The notes below the pieces were generated by a model. The model was not told where the DNA came from, did not search any database, and worked only from the letters and a program-made list of their open reading frames with translations. Position numbers and translations under genes: made by a program. This document shows, piece by piece, positions 35,627 through 47,714 of a stretch of DNA of 64,000 nt (positions within the stretch are counted from its first letter, which is position 1; the number at the start of each line of letters is the position of its first letter). Source of the DNA: Scleromitrula shiraiana (taxonomy: Eukaryota; Ascomycota; Leotiomycetes; Helotiales; Sclerotiniaceae); NCBI GenBank assembly GCA_028455995.1, contig JABELC010000002.1, positions 1,674,001-1,738,000 of the forward strand, given 5' to 3'.

Positions 35627-36303
35627 ATTCATAAATAAGGGTCTTCTTCGAGAAAACATTGCAAGCGAAGATGATCACAACTTGCTACCGCACTGCAAAC
35701 ACCTACACACATACTAGCGTCCATTTTTTGATATCATGAGACTTCTCGGAGGCATTTATGGAGTTTTCCGAAGAGAGGAGGGAAACAGGGAAAGGGAGTT
35801 TATATTACATTATGGATGGATGTCTGGATTATATAATTTTTTTGGCTCATAGGACACAGGAGTCATGGCGTTTTGAGGAGTTCTTGGAGACTATTGGGAG
35901 ATTTTAAATTGTGTATAAAGGAGAGTTAGCCTGGAAGGCGTATGGCCTTTTCATTAAAAATATACTCAAGTTGGCGGAAAGTGCTTAGAGACTATTTTGT
36001 TTCTCTTTGAGGTGGAGGGGCAAAGAATCCATTGGTAATCATAGATGTATAAAACTTACTTAGACATTAATAATAGACATGATTATTATTACAGCCCCAA
36101 ACGTTCCCATATCCAAGAAACCCAAGTATAGATATCATTGGAATGCCTCATTTGTACAAGCCATGCCAAGTAAGTCGTTACATAAGTTACATAACCGTTC
36201 CCATTTGCATAACCAAAACAAGACCCAATCCAAACCATAAACCCATGCCAAAATACCGCTACAAACACCAACTCCTCTATCCATAACCCCATCATAACTC
36301 TAC
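35627..36303. other. convergent 3' intergenic region
   Basis: 3' flanks of the 515-aa gene (plus) and the cupin gene (minus). No other feature recognised. Confidence 0.5.
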
Positions 36304-36961
36304 TCAAACATCCAACACAGGCCCATCATCCCCATACAAGGGATCCCTCTCAAACCAATCCAAATTCGCAATATCCCTGACCCTCTCCTCCTCTTCCTGA
36401 AATCCATGACACATATCCCAGCGTTTACCTTGAGGATAACTTCCTATCATCTCGAAATCTCCACTTAGATCTTTGAGAAGTCGGTGGCTTACTCCTGCGG
36501 GGATAATTATGACGTCTCCTTTGTTAACGATTACTACTACTCGACCGTGGTTGGTCTCGCCGCCGAAACCTGTAGGTGATCATGATTAGGTGGGTGGTTT
36601 TTAAAGGAGTAGAAACTGCATGATGCTCATGTTCAAGGGGGAGTGAAGAGGGAGAGGAATCTGGGGATTTACACAATTGGGCACTACCAGAGAATACACA
36701 TAGAACCTCGTGACTAGTGCTGTGGAAGTGGTTTCGATCGAACATAGTATACCGCCATGATGGAGTGACGACACCGATGGAGTTCAAGTGGGATTCGATA
36801 GCTGAGGCGGAGAGGGAGGAGCTAGATGGGGATGGGATGCAGGAGTGGTAGATTGTGAGGGGGTGCCCTTGGATTGACGTGTTGGGTATGTAGTTGTGGC
36901 GGGGGATTTGGTAACGTGATACACCGAGCTTAGTGAGGGGTGTGAGGGCTAGTCGAGTCAT
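36304..36961 (-). CDS. small YjlB-like cupin-domain protein
   Basis: Minus-strand exons 36961..36673 and 36569..36304 give 184 residues; the intron (GTAAAT..TACAG) restores the conserved LC-FGGE block at the join. The protein is a single cupin barrel: HFHSTSHEVLCVFSGSAQLC gives the first metal-binding motif (His-x-His, Glu), and GDVIIIPAGVSHRLL the second. The carboxyl part IGSYPQGKRWDMCHG is shared with the bacterial YjlB family and its fungal relatives. Cupins of this kind are small metal-binding proteins whose substrate is unknown. The start ATG at 36961 gives a hydrophilic amino end with no targeting signal. The family assignment is good; the activity is not known. Confidence 0.85.
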
Positions 36962-38290
36962 TGAGGAAAGTGACGATTTTTTGGTATGTATGAAAGGATG
37001 ACTCGGGGTGGGTTTGGGTGATGGAATTTCTTTTTGGGGATGAACTGTTTTGAAAGAACGAACGGATGATGATGATGATTATGTGTTATGATATATATGG
37101 AAATGTGTTATATAGCTAAGTGTGCACAGGTTCGTTTGAAAATTTTGAAGTACTTTTGTAACGGATGTCTTGGAGAAGGGGGGAAACTTTATTTATATGA
37201 AACTGCTAGACACAAACCTACATAGTAGATACCAATGCAACGGATATGTGTCGTCCGGACTCGCATGTAACTTTGAATTAATGAAGATATAAATATTGAT
37301 GGTCTCTTCACCAAATATTAATCAATGGCGATAATCTAACATATGTTTTGTTAATTCTCAGACTTGTAAACTAAGAAGACGTTTGAGAATGTACTAGAGG
37401 TAAATTGAGGAATATGATGTAATCATCTTTGCATCATGATGGTATAATATTTCGTTCAGGTACAAAATACTGAAGATATATTACTCAATGTTTAAAAAAT
37501 AAATTTTAACTTCATAAAGGTTCTAGATGATATATCGAATTCATGATATTTCTATAATTACCACCATATAATAAATCCCAGCGCTTATATTGACGCTCAC
37601 TCCACCTCCGGTAATATGGATGAATCTAAAGTCCAATCGGGGCCTATCTAAACAAACATCCTAAATATTAAGGCATATTAGCGTAAGACTACAGGCAGGA
37701 ACCTTACACGGCAGCGCAGCCTGCTTTAACACCTGAATCACGTATTTTACGGTTCCAGCAGTTAAAAGGAACCTACGGCTTGCAAGTCAAATACCTTACT
37801 CATTAATAAGTACATACCAGTAGAAATTCACTTTTTTCCAGCCCATTATAGTCCATCTTCATTATTCTTGCAAGAGGAAATCCAAAGTGACGAAATAAAA
37901 CACAATACCTACTGTTATTTAGGATTTTTCATTGTATTGAATGGGTAGGATATTTCTTGTTCTACGATTTTCCATTTTCATTCTCCGTCCATAATAACTT
38001 CTTCCTCATCAATCCAACACAACTACCTGGGTAGCAATATCTACATTAATTCATCTCACCATCTCACCTACCTAACAACTCCACTCCACCTAACTCGAGT
38101 AACCTACTTTTTACATAAATAGTAAACCATCTGCCACGAGCGCGCCAACTCATTCTTTTTGTTTGCTTTTAATTTAATCCATTATTGTCTTTCGTTGGGG
38201 CCTTTGGGTTTTCTGTCGCAGATCCGTGGATTTCAAACCAGCACACACGAAACTCTTCCCTTCTACCGTCACCACTGACTTCCTCTCAAA
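36962..38290. other. divergent intergenic region between cupin and cullin genes
   Basis: 1.3 kb, AT-rich, with no credible gene. It should hold the cupin promoter and the long, pyrimidine-rich leader of the cullin gene (about 38000-38290). Confidence 0.5.
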
Positions 38291-40914
38291 ATGTCGGTGG
38301 CAACTAGAACGGTATCTATGCCTCCTGTCCCAAATCGGGAGGATTTAGAAGCAACGTGAGTATTCCATTCTCATCATCCGCAAATACTACCCCTCATCTC
38401 CGCCAGAACCAACCTTGCTAACTGCGACCTCACGTTCTACAGATGGAAATACCTCGAGGCTGGTGTATCGAAGATCATGATCAATTTATCAGATGGAGTT
38501 GATATGCAAACAGTCAGTTTCCCCTCTTAAAGTTATGGTGCAACTATAGTATACTAACAGGTTGGATTTACAGTATATGGGAGTTTACACGTTCGTATTT
38601 TTACATCTATGTGTCTATGGTATCAGCTAACATCAGAATAGAGCCGTTCACAATTTCTGTACATCACAAAAGGCAGTTAATTCATCGGTAGGCGCAGGAG
38701 TTATCGGGGGTGCGCATCGTGGAGGTAAGAAATTCGTAGTAGTCAAGATCTGAAACTCATTCTGACATCCTGCAGCACATCTTCTCGGTGAAGACTTATA
38801 TCAAAACCTTATCACTTATCTTACGAAATATCTCAAGGAACTCGTCCTTGCTTCAAAAACACACACAGATGAAGCCCTCCTCAGTTTTTATATCCGAGAA
38901 TGGGATCGATATACCACCGCAGCAAAATACATCAACCATTTATTCCGATACCTCAACCGACATTGGGTAAAGCGAGAGATGGATGAGGGGAAGAAGAATA
39001 TTTACGACGTCTATACGCTACATCTCGTTCAATGGCGACTAACTCTATTTGCATCTGTCCACGAGAAGGTTATGGATGCTGTTCTCAAGATGGTGGAGAA
39101 GCAAAGAAACGGCGAGACCATCGAGCACAACCAAATTAAGAGTATCGTTGATTCGTTCGTATCGCTTGGATTGGACGAGGCGGACCCTACTAAATCAACT
39201 CTCGACGTCTACCGATATAACTTCGAAAAGCCTTTCTTATTAGCAACCGAAGCGTTTTACAGAGCCGAATCGAAACAATTTGTGGCAGAAAACAGTATAG
39301 TAGAATACATGAAGAAGGCCGAGGCCCGTTTGGATGAAGAAGAAGAGCGCGTCCGAATGTACCTACACCAGGATATTATCTTACCGTTGAAGAAAGCTTG
39401 TAACACTGCTCTGATTGCCGATCACTCCTCAATTCTTCGAGACGAATTTCAAATTCTTTTGGACAACGACCGATATGATGATATGGCACGCATGTACAAT
39501 TTGTTGGCAAGAATTCCCGATGGTCTTGAGCCTCTTCGCCAAAGATTCGAGACCCATGTCCGCAAAGCCGGTCTCGCTGCTGTTGCAAAGGTTGCCGCTG
39601 AAGGCGATAAGCTTGAGCCCAAGGTTTATGTTGATGCCCTCCTCGAAATTCATACACAGTACCAAGGCCTTGTCAAGCAAGCATTTAAGGATGAACCGGA
39701 ATTCACCAGATCTCTGGATAATGCATGCAAGGAGTTTGTAAACCGCAACCAAGTATGTAAATCTGGGTCCAATAAGTCTCCGGAATTACTTGCCAAGTAT
39801 GCAGATTCGCTGCTCAAGAAGAGCGCTACTGGTGCTGAAGAAAGCGATATCGAAAACTCTCTCACTCAGATTATGACCGTCTTCAAATATATTGAAGATA
39901 AGGATGTTTTCCAAAAGTTCTACTCACGTATGCTTGCTCGTAGACTGGTTCATACCAGCTCATCATCTGATGATGCCGAGACAAGCATGATCAGCAAGTT
40001 AAAGGAAGCATGTGGTTTCGAATATACTAACAAGCTTCAACGTATGTTCCAGGATATTCAAATCTCCAAGGATTTAAATGCAGGCTTTAAGGAATTCGAG
40101 TCGGGATTGTATGCTGGAAGTGACGAGAAGCCAGTCGATGCCAGCTATTCAATTCTGGGTACAGGTTTCTGGCCTCTAAATCCACCAAATACCGATTTTA
40201 CACCACCAGTTGAGATTGCTAAAGCCTACGAACGATTCCAAAATTTCTATAATCAAAAGCATAGTGGTAGGAAGCTCACCTGGCTCTGGCAACTCTGCAA
40301 GGGAGAGGTAAAGGCCAACTATTGCAAAAATACGAAGACACCATACACCTTCCAGGTATCTGTATACCAAATGGCTATTCTCCTACTCTTTAACGAGAAC
40401 GATAAGAATACCTACGATGATATTGTTAAAGCTACACAATTACAGCCAGATACACTCGATCCCGTCCTTGGTATCTTTCTCAAGGCCAAGGTTCTTACTA
40501 TGACTCCAGCAGATGATAAGCCTGGGCCTGGCAAGACTCTGCACCTAAACTATGATTTCAAGAGCAAGAAGATTCGCGTCAACTTGAACATTGGTATCAA
40601 ATCAGAACAGAAGCAGGAGGTTGACGAGACCCACAAGACCATTGAGGAGGATCGAAAATTGCTTATGCAAGTAAGTAGATGCGAATATTTTTTGCTTGAC
40701 ACACGTAACTAACCTTGGTTTTTAGTCCGCTATTGTGCGTATCATGAAGGCAAGAAAGAAGATGAAGCACAGCCAGCTTGTCAGCGAATGTATTAACCAA
40801 ATCCGTTCTCGATTCATACCCAAGATTGCCGATATCAAAAAGTGTATCGACATTTTGCTAGAAAAGGAATATCTGGAACGACTTGAAGATGAAGAGCTCG
40901 GATATCTCGCATAA
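38291..40914 (+). CDS. CUL1: cullin-1 (CDC53/culA), SCF ubiquitin-ligase scaffold
   Basis: Exons 38291..38355, 38443..38512, 38574..38590, 38642..38724, 38776..40670 and 40726..40914 give 772 residues. Cullin-1 holds SKP1/F-box proteins at its amino end and RBX1 with the E2 at its carboxyl end. The first helices read WKYLEAGVSKIM and YTAVHNFCTSQK, as in CUL1. The cullin homology block includes FQKFYSRMLARRLV and LGTGFWPLN. The last exon has the NEDD8 site IVRIMKARKKMKHSQL, with the acceptor lysine at about K718, and ends LEDEELGYLA. The N-terminal coding part is broken into small exons, including one of only 17 nt (38574..38590) that follows a TACTAAC-type branch site. Its donor (GTTCGT) is unusual. 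Length matches the family. Confidence 0.96.
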
Positions 40915-42800
40915 TTCATGAATTTTCTTTGGTCCTATATCTCTAGTTTAGGGAATATATTTTCTAGAGATTTTATGATGAATGACTCTATTATGACTGG
41001 AGGCTTTAATCGAGATTTTTTTAAAAGGTTTCTCTCTCGATCATTGGACTTTTTGACGGGATTTGATGGTTTCTGCTTTATGATGATCAGATCACTTCTT
41101 GGCTTTTTGATCATAATGGATGAATGGGACAGAAATTTGGCGTATTCGATCGATCATCTACTTTCTCATCTTTTCTTCTTGTCCTTTCTGGTAACTTGAA
41201 AAGATTTCTCTTTCCTTTCCTTTATCTTCCTCTTCTCTGGAGCAAAGGGAAAGAAAGGGATGGATGGGGAGTTGAGAGAAGGGGAGATAGTTGATGATGT
41301 GAAAAAATGATTTCTTTTGTTCTTACTCTATTTTACTTTCGTTTTTTTCGCTGTTTACCTTTTTGATACCGTGGATACCTCTTTCTTTCCTTCTTTTTCT
41401 TTCTTAAACTGCATGCGCATAAATTGGTTTGGTTGGTGGGAAATTGAATTCAAGGGGTGAATGAGATAGTGCAAGAGGATGGATGATGAATATGCAAAAC
41501 CAGCCAATCAACCAATCAGCACAGAAAAAAAGACTGTAAAATACATTTATTTATTGCAATTAGCGGCAGTGCGGGGACGTGGAAATATATTGGGATTGTG
41601 GTTTTGTTTTTGTTCTCACCGCGGAGGGCGAGTAAACAACCAAATTGGTGGATATTCCTTACAATGGGATATCTTGGTTGGATGGATGGATGGATGGATG
41701 GATGGGGAAAGAGGGAGCGGAGATGAACAAATAAACGAACAATTGAATGAGATGAAGAAGAGAAGAGAAGAGAAGAGAAGAGAAAGAAGGTGATTGAAAT
41801 AGAATGGGATCTATTGATGAGAATGAACGTAAAGGAAATGAAAGGAAAGGAAAGGAAAGGAATTGAAATGATGGAATGGGATAGGATGGGATGGGAAAGG
41901 ACATGATAGGAAACAGAGAGTGGGAGTTAGGCAGCGATCACAATACAATACAATCAATCAACCAATCAATCAATATAAAAATATAATATTTTATATTTTA
42001 GACTTGTTGTTACTTGAGATTTACTTGTGTATCCACTTGTTCCAGAGAAGAGAAGAGAAGAAAGTAAAGTAGAAGAAAGTAGACGACTCTTCAGCAGTGG
42101 TTCTAATAGTGAGTGACAGAGTGATATTAACAAACAGTGTCTTCTAACTTATAGTTCAAGTTACTAGTTGCATATTCTCCCAACATTTTCATTTCTCATA
42201 TCCCGGATATCGTCTACCTACCCCTTCTCCTCTACTTCCTCAATACTATTAATACCGCGTTTTACTTATCCCTTTTTTTCCTTTTATCGCATATTATATT
42301 TGCATCTAATGTATTTGCTTGCTTGGTCGGTTGATTTGATTTGATTTGATTTGATTTCTGGAGTTTCTAGGTTGTGGGGTTATCTTGTATAGATGGGTTT
42401 GTATGTTTGTTTGTTTGTATGTATGATATGCATTTAAGGACGATATCTATATCTATATCTATATCTATATCTATCTATCCACCGAATAAATAGTGCAAGT
42501 ATAGCCATATGTAAAAGTTCGCTATCCACCCCCCCCCAACCCCTTTTTCAGATAAGGTAGGGAGGGAACGAAGAGAAAGAAGTACAAGCGAACAATCTAG
42601 ATTCTTGGGCAGTATGGTCTTTTATTATACTTCACTTGTTTGTTTGTTTGTTTGTTTGTTTGTTTCTATAGGGGTGTATGTACATCGCATATGTATACTT
42701 ACATACATACATACATACATATATACTTCATTCCCAGCATTCGGAGATTCAGAGATCTAGCTACGATCTGATTTTACAGTTGGGCATTGCTGATATGGTT

Positions 42801-42850
42801 ATTCTATTCTATTCTATTCTATTCTATTCTATTCTATTCTATTCTATTCT
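42801..42850 (+). repeat. (ATTCT)10 microsatellite
   Basis: Ten perfect ATTCT units in a row, the longest perfect pentamer tract in the window. Confidence 0.95.
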
Positions 42851-43215
42851 GTTTCTTTTGATGGCATCGTGTTGTGTCGTGTTGAGCGCGTAGATGGATG
42901 GTATATTTTTCTTTTCTTTTCTTGTATTTTCTTTTCTTTTCTTTTCGTCTGGATTTAATACCGTGCGCAGAAGATGGGTTTTGGTTGTTTATGTTTGTGT
43001 ATATATATATAGATTGAGCTGATTGATATACATGTTCGAGAAAAGAAGACATGGAGTAGAAGGTCATTGCTATTTACAGTGAAGTCGGTCGAATCGAGGG
43101 GGAGATGGGGAAGAGGAACTTTGGAGGGGGAGTTTGGGAGCCTGTTTGTTTATTTGTTTTTTTTTTGGCTGTAATATGGTTTTGATATGGTTATTATATT
43201 ATATATGAAAAGATT

Positions 43216-43240
43216 GGGGATTGGGGATTGGGGATTGGGG
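43216..43240 (+). repeat. (GGGGATT) tract, canonical four-run G-quadruplex motif
   Basis: Four runs of exactly four G (43216, 43223, 43230, 43237) are separated by ATT loops of three bases. This fits the strict G4 pattern on the plus strand and resembles a telomere-type repeat, but it is internal to the chromosome and only four units long. Confidence 0.8.
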
Positions 43241-43993
43241 TTTTATTTTCGAGTTTGGGTTTTTGGAGTTGTGTATTCGGTTGGTGATATGCCGATGTGA
43301 GATGTGAGATGGTGAGATGGTGAGATGGTGAGATATAGTTGATTGATCGACATCTGGGATTTTTACAAAAGCGGGCGGTGATGTGAAATGAAATGTTGAA
43401 TTGTATTGTGATTTTGATTATGATCATGGAAGATACAGTTGACTCTCTATTTGCATTCATATGATAGATAGACGATACGACAATACATATCTGGATTAAT
43501 AAATCAAGATACGCATAATACTCAAACCTATTCCAGTATCGATATCAACATCGATATCGATATTAATATCCGATATTGAGATTATGAAGTTATCACCAAT
43601 TCCAATTCCAATTCCAATCCCAATCCCAATCCCAACTACTCACTCAGTATAAGAATTCCAAATTCCAAATTCATCAATCAATCAATCTAGCAAATAAGTA
43701 AGTAGACGGACGACGCGACCCAAGGATTATATTTATATTATATTATATTATAAAAAGCACCAACCATAAAAACGCCCAAGCACACCACCCACTTACCCTC
43801 TCTTTTCCCGATATATACGTACCATGTATGGGCCATGGCATAGCACCATGGATTATTTTCGATTTTTTGGGGGGGTTTTTTTTTTTTCAAAAGTGAGAAT
43901 AATGCCCCTGGGGGTGTTTAACCTTATGAAATTGAGATAGAGTGAATTGAACAGGGATTGTGATATAAAACAGCCGATCTCGCGTGGGAAACT

Positions 43994-44043
43994 AGGATAG
44001 GATGGGATGGGATGGGATGGGATGGGATGGGATGGGATGGGGG
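43994..44043 (+). repeat. (GGGAT)n pentamer tract
   Basis: About eight GATGG/GGGAT units in a row give GGG runs with two-base loops, a second potential G-quadruplex about 750 bp from the first. Confidence 0.9.
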
Positions 44044-44683
44044 ATTGCGGTATGGATGTGGATGTGGATTTTTGACTTTCATTACTTTTTACTTTTCTTT
44101 GGTTTTTATTTTTGGAAATGGGGGATGGAGATGGAGATGGATGGGTGGTAGGTAGTTGGCTCTATTAATGTTGGTGTTGCGATTGGGATGGTGCGGATAA
44201 GATATTGGGAATTCTTATGGAGGCGGTTGGTTATGTTGATTTGTTAGGTACTGTATTGTACTGTATGTATATTATGTTGATTCACGGAATTCTATACGCG
44301 TTTCATCAGCTTACAGTATAATATAACTAACTGTACTGTGTGTTGGTTGAGTGAATGAGTAATAAGTAAGTAAATAAGTAAATGATTAGTTCATACATAG
44401 TACTACTTGCTTGGTTTGCTTCGTTTCTTGTGTGTCGTGACATGGCATAATGAACGGCGGGAGTTCTCCGATTGCTTGAGGATACGAACGAAGGATTCGC
44501 ATGTGCATACGGTATATACAAGTACTGTACGTATGCCGTTGAAATATGAGAGGGGATAATGGAAACAAAAAGCCTTGTTTGAGGCTGAGTTTCATTCGGT
44601 ACTGAGGTTGTATTTTGTATTTACCTATTTAATCAATCCATTGATTATTTCCTATCATACATTATTATTATAGAAGAGACGAG

Positions 44684-44924
44684 GCTCTTTGTAGGAGAAA
44701 AAAGTGGGCTTTTTACTAGACAAACTCAACTATCGATATAAATAACAAATTTATATCTTTAAAATTGATAAAAATCTTTGAAATTGATACTAAAATACTT
44801 ATTAGAAATTAGAGTTTATTAGTATTACATTATATCAATAGTTTATTTTTGTAATTGATTTAAGAAATTAATTAAAACATAGAATATATGTCAAAAAAAC
44901 CCACTTTTTTCTCCTACAAAGAGC
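44684..44924. mobile_element. MITE-like element with 31-bp terminal inverted repeats
   Basis: The sequence starting at 44684 (GCTCTTTGTAGGAGAAAAAA and on) reappears as its reverse complement ending at 44924. The arms match over 31 bp with one mismatch (a C/T in the GTGGG(C/T)TTTTT part). The element is 241 bp, its interior is over 80% A/T by eye and has no reading frame, and GAG flanks both ends as a possible 3-bp target duplication. These are the features of a non-autonomous DNA transposon (MITE). The superfamily is not clear: the ends do not match hAT (CAGGG) or Tc1 (TA target) patterns. Confidence 0.75.
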
Positions 44925-46110
44925 GAGGGATACGGATAAAAAGAACTACTAGTACTATGGGATGAAATTGCTAAAAGGTATGGAAGGGTTGGATGAGAAT
45001 AATAGTCAAAGCCAAGTAAAAGTATAAAGTACAATGAATAAAGAACAATTGATGAAAGGCAAAGGAAAAAATCAATACTCGTGTTCTCCATCTGGTATGA
45101 TTGAAATTGATTTGTTTCAAGGTCTATAGTTTGAGTATTGATGGAAAACGGACTGTCTAGCTATCTAGTATTGATGATCAATTCGATATAAGGTTAGATC
45201 TTTGAAGAAAAAATAAGAGATTAGCTTAATGACTGATTCGAGCCCTGGAGGTTTCTATCTTTCTATCTATGGTACAATAGAAAGTAACAGTAAGTAAGTA
45301 TAATACCGTAAAAAGAATGCCTTGTCCTTTCTTGGCCCAAAGGGTACTTTTTTCTTTTTTTCTTTCCCGAGATGGAGATGAAGATGATGTATTGATATCT
45401 TTATGGTGATTTGGGGTGGATGAATTACTGAATTGGGATGGGATATCATGCAAGAAAGCTTTCATTTAAATAAAGCACAGACTTTGCGAGAGATTGAGAG
45501 GTTACATACTTCGTAGAAACCATGCTATTATATTTATATTGCTATGGGGTATGCGGTACGAAGAGGAGCCTGGGATAAATGCCATGCCATGTGGTTACCT
45601 CGATGTGATATATAAAAATATATCGTACATGCAATTTTGAACCAAGCTGCGCACATTATATCATATCATTCATGTATGTGCATAAAAGTAGCATCTATAG
45701 TAAACTTCATGTGGTTCAACCGTTCTAGATCTTTGGGGTGTTACTAAAGTTTTAGATTCGATATCTCCCTCTTCTTTTCAAGGTTCCTTTCCAAGGTTGC
45801 CCATCGTTCGTGTATGTTACCGCCATTTCAAAAACTTTAAAACTTAGGAAGAGGCGGCGAAAGAAAGGGGAAAAAGATTCCGTTACGCTATTAGATTGAT
45901 CGATTCGTTGCTTTGAATCTCGGGGTCAATGTACGGTATATATATGTATTGGTCTGTATGTGTGTCGTAACTAGAATCATGTTCAAATGTTCTGAGCTTT
46001 ATATTAGATAGACTCTAGTAAAGTAGTAAAGTAGTAAAGTAGTAAAATAGTCAAAGATCATGAAGAAACCTTTTTGAAAAATCTCCGAGTTTCAGAAACA
46101 TTCAAACTTT

Positions 46111-46145
<35 letters not shown>

Positions 46146-46625
46146 CAGACCTCAATTATGAATATGTCTTACCTATGTAGATATTATTAGATCCCAAATA
46201 CTTGGTATATATCGACTAGTATTGATAAAGTTCATCATGACTTCATTCAAGGCTCTCTCGTGTGATAACAATATCTCAACTTAAAATGACCTAAACATCA
46301 ATGATCTGTTAGATGAATATCTATTATGTGTACCCAGGAATTACTACTAGTAAAGTATAAGTTCATATATTGATAACTAATCTGAATATTCGGCATATGT
46401 GAAAATGACTATGGACTATACCAAGATGTACAGATGTACAGATGTACTGATGTACTACATACCTTATTACCCATTACCCCAATAATTTGCATTTGCTTTC
46501 TCTCTCGAGTCTCTCTATCCCCCGAGGTCATATTCCAGAATTCATGTTCACGTAACTACTTTCGTACTACGCCTGTCCATACCACCTACTGCGCGTGCTT
46601 ATTAGTTCTTTTGATAATAATAATA

Positions 46626-46667
<42 letters not shown>

Positions 46668-47714
46668 CTCATCTCAATCAAAGTCAAAGTCAAATTGAGT
46701 ACGATTTGAGATTCTTTTATCATTTATATAACAATTCTTTAGTAATTGATCCATGATCGATATAATAAATTGAAGTCTCTAAATCAACTTTTATTCTCAC
46801 TCTTTTAAATTCCTAAAGCCTCTTCCTCAGTGTTACACCTAATAACTCACTCTTTCTATCTCACTCTCTTTCTGTCTCGATTCGACTCGATTGCTTTTTG
46901 CTTCGACTTCTCCACATTACAACAACTACAACAACAACATACCCAAAAGTAATCCGCAGCAGAATCCCAAAAAGTCAAGCCGCCATTAATAATAAAATGC
47001 TACGACCATCACTTTAATAAATTATTTCATCCACTCGAGTCCACTTCAAACAAATATCAACCGATTCAACCCCAACCACCTTGTCTGCACTGCACATCAA
47101 ACCTCCTCAAAATTTTTTATTACCCACCAATCAACATCGTCATATTATCGAATTTCTTTCACAAATTTATTTAAACCAAAACGCTAACAACAATTCATAC
47201 TGGCAACAACAATAACCAACAACAAGAAACAATAGGCTTTGTTCTCAATTTAGCACAACGTCAGGGACCACCAAAGGAAAAAAAAAAAAAAGTTAACAAT
47301 CGCTGCGCTTCCTCGGGTAAATTCTGTCTCACTCACTTCATCATCCGCTTGTTGTTGTGGGGACTCGGTGCTAGGATCCCGACTATACTCTCGGTCACAG
47401 CTCAAGTATCATCGATATAATTAGGTCTAATCAGACTTCACCACCTAGTTATCCAATATTCGACTTCAATTAAGAGTTGCGCAAGTATATTGTTGTCGAC
47501 GATTGAGCTCCATTCGATTATCGGTGTATATACTCTCAAATCGTGTTAGATATCGAAGTCGGATTAGGCATAACTCGATTTTGGGGACTTCATCAGAAAC
47601 AGACCAGATAGGGCAGAGAATCACCATTAGAAACGAGGCCGATTTCACCACTCTCGACGAGAATAAGTACGAGGAAAGGCGGAAGCTGCTTCTGCAGCAA
47701 GGAAGTGAGGCATA

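Larger units (their letters stand above)
40915..47714. other. 6.8-kb gene-free, microsatellite-rich region
   Basis: I find no coding frame with family features. The interval holds the cullin 3' flank and the promoter and long leader of the G-alpha gene. Microsatellites seen: GGAT at 41679-41706, ATATCT at 42443-42478, TTTG at 42636-42666, CATA at 42701-42722, ATTCT at 42801-42850, CTTTT at 42906-42946, GGTGAGAT at 43304-43334, CCAATT/CCAATC at 43596-43636, AGTAGTAA at 46019-46047, TATATG at 46111-46145 and ATA at 46613-46666. G-rich tracts and a MITE-like element are listed separately. An unannotated long noncoding RNA cannot be excluded from sequence alone. Confidence 0.6.
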
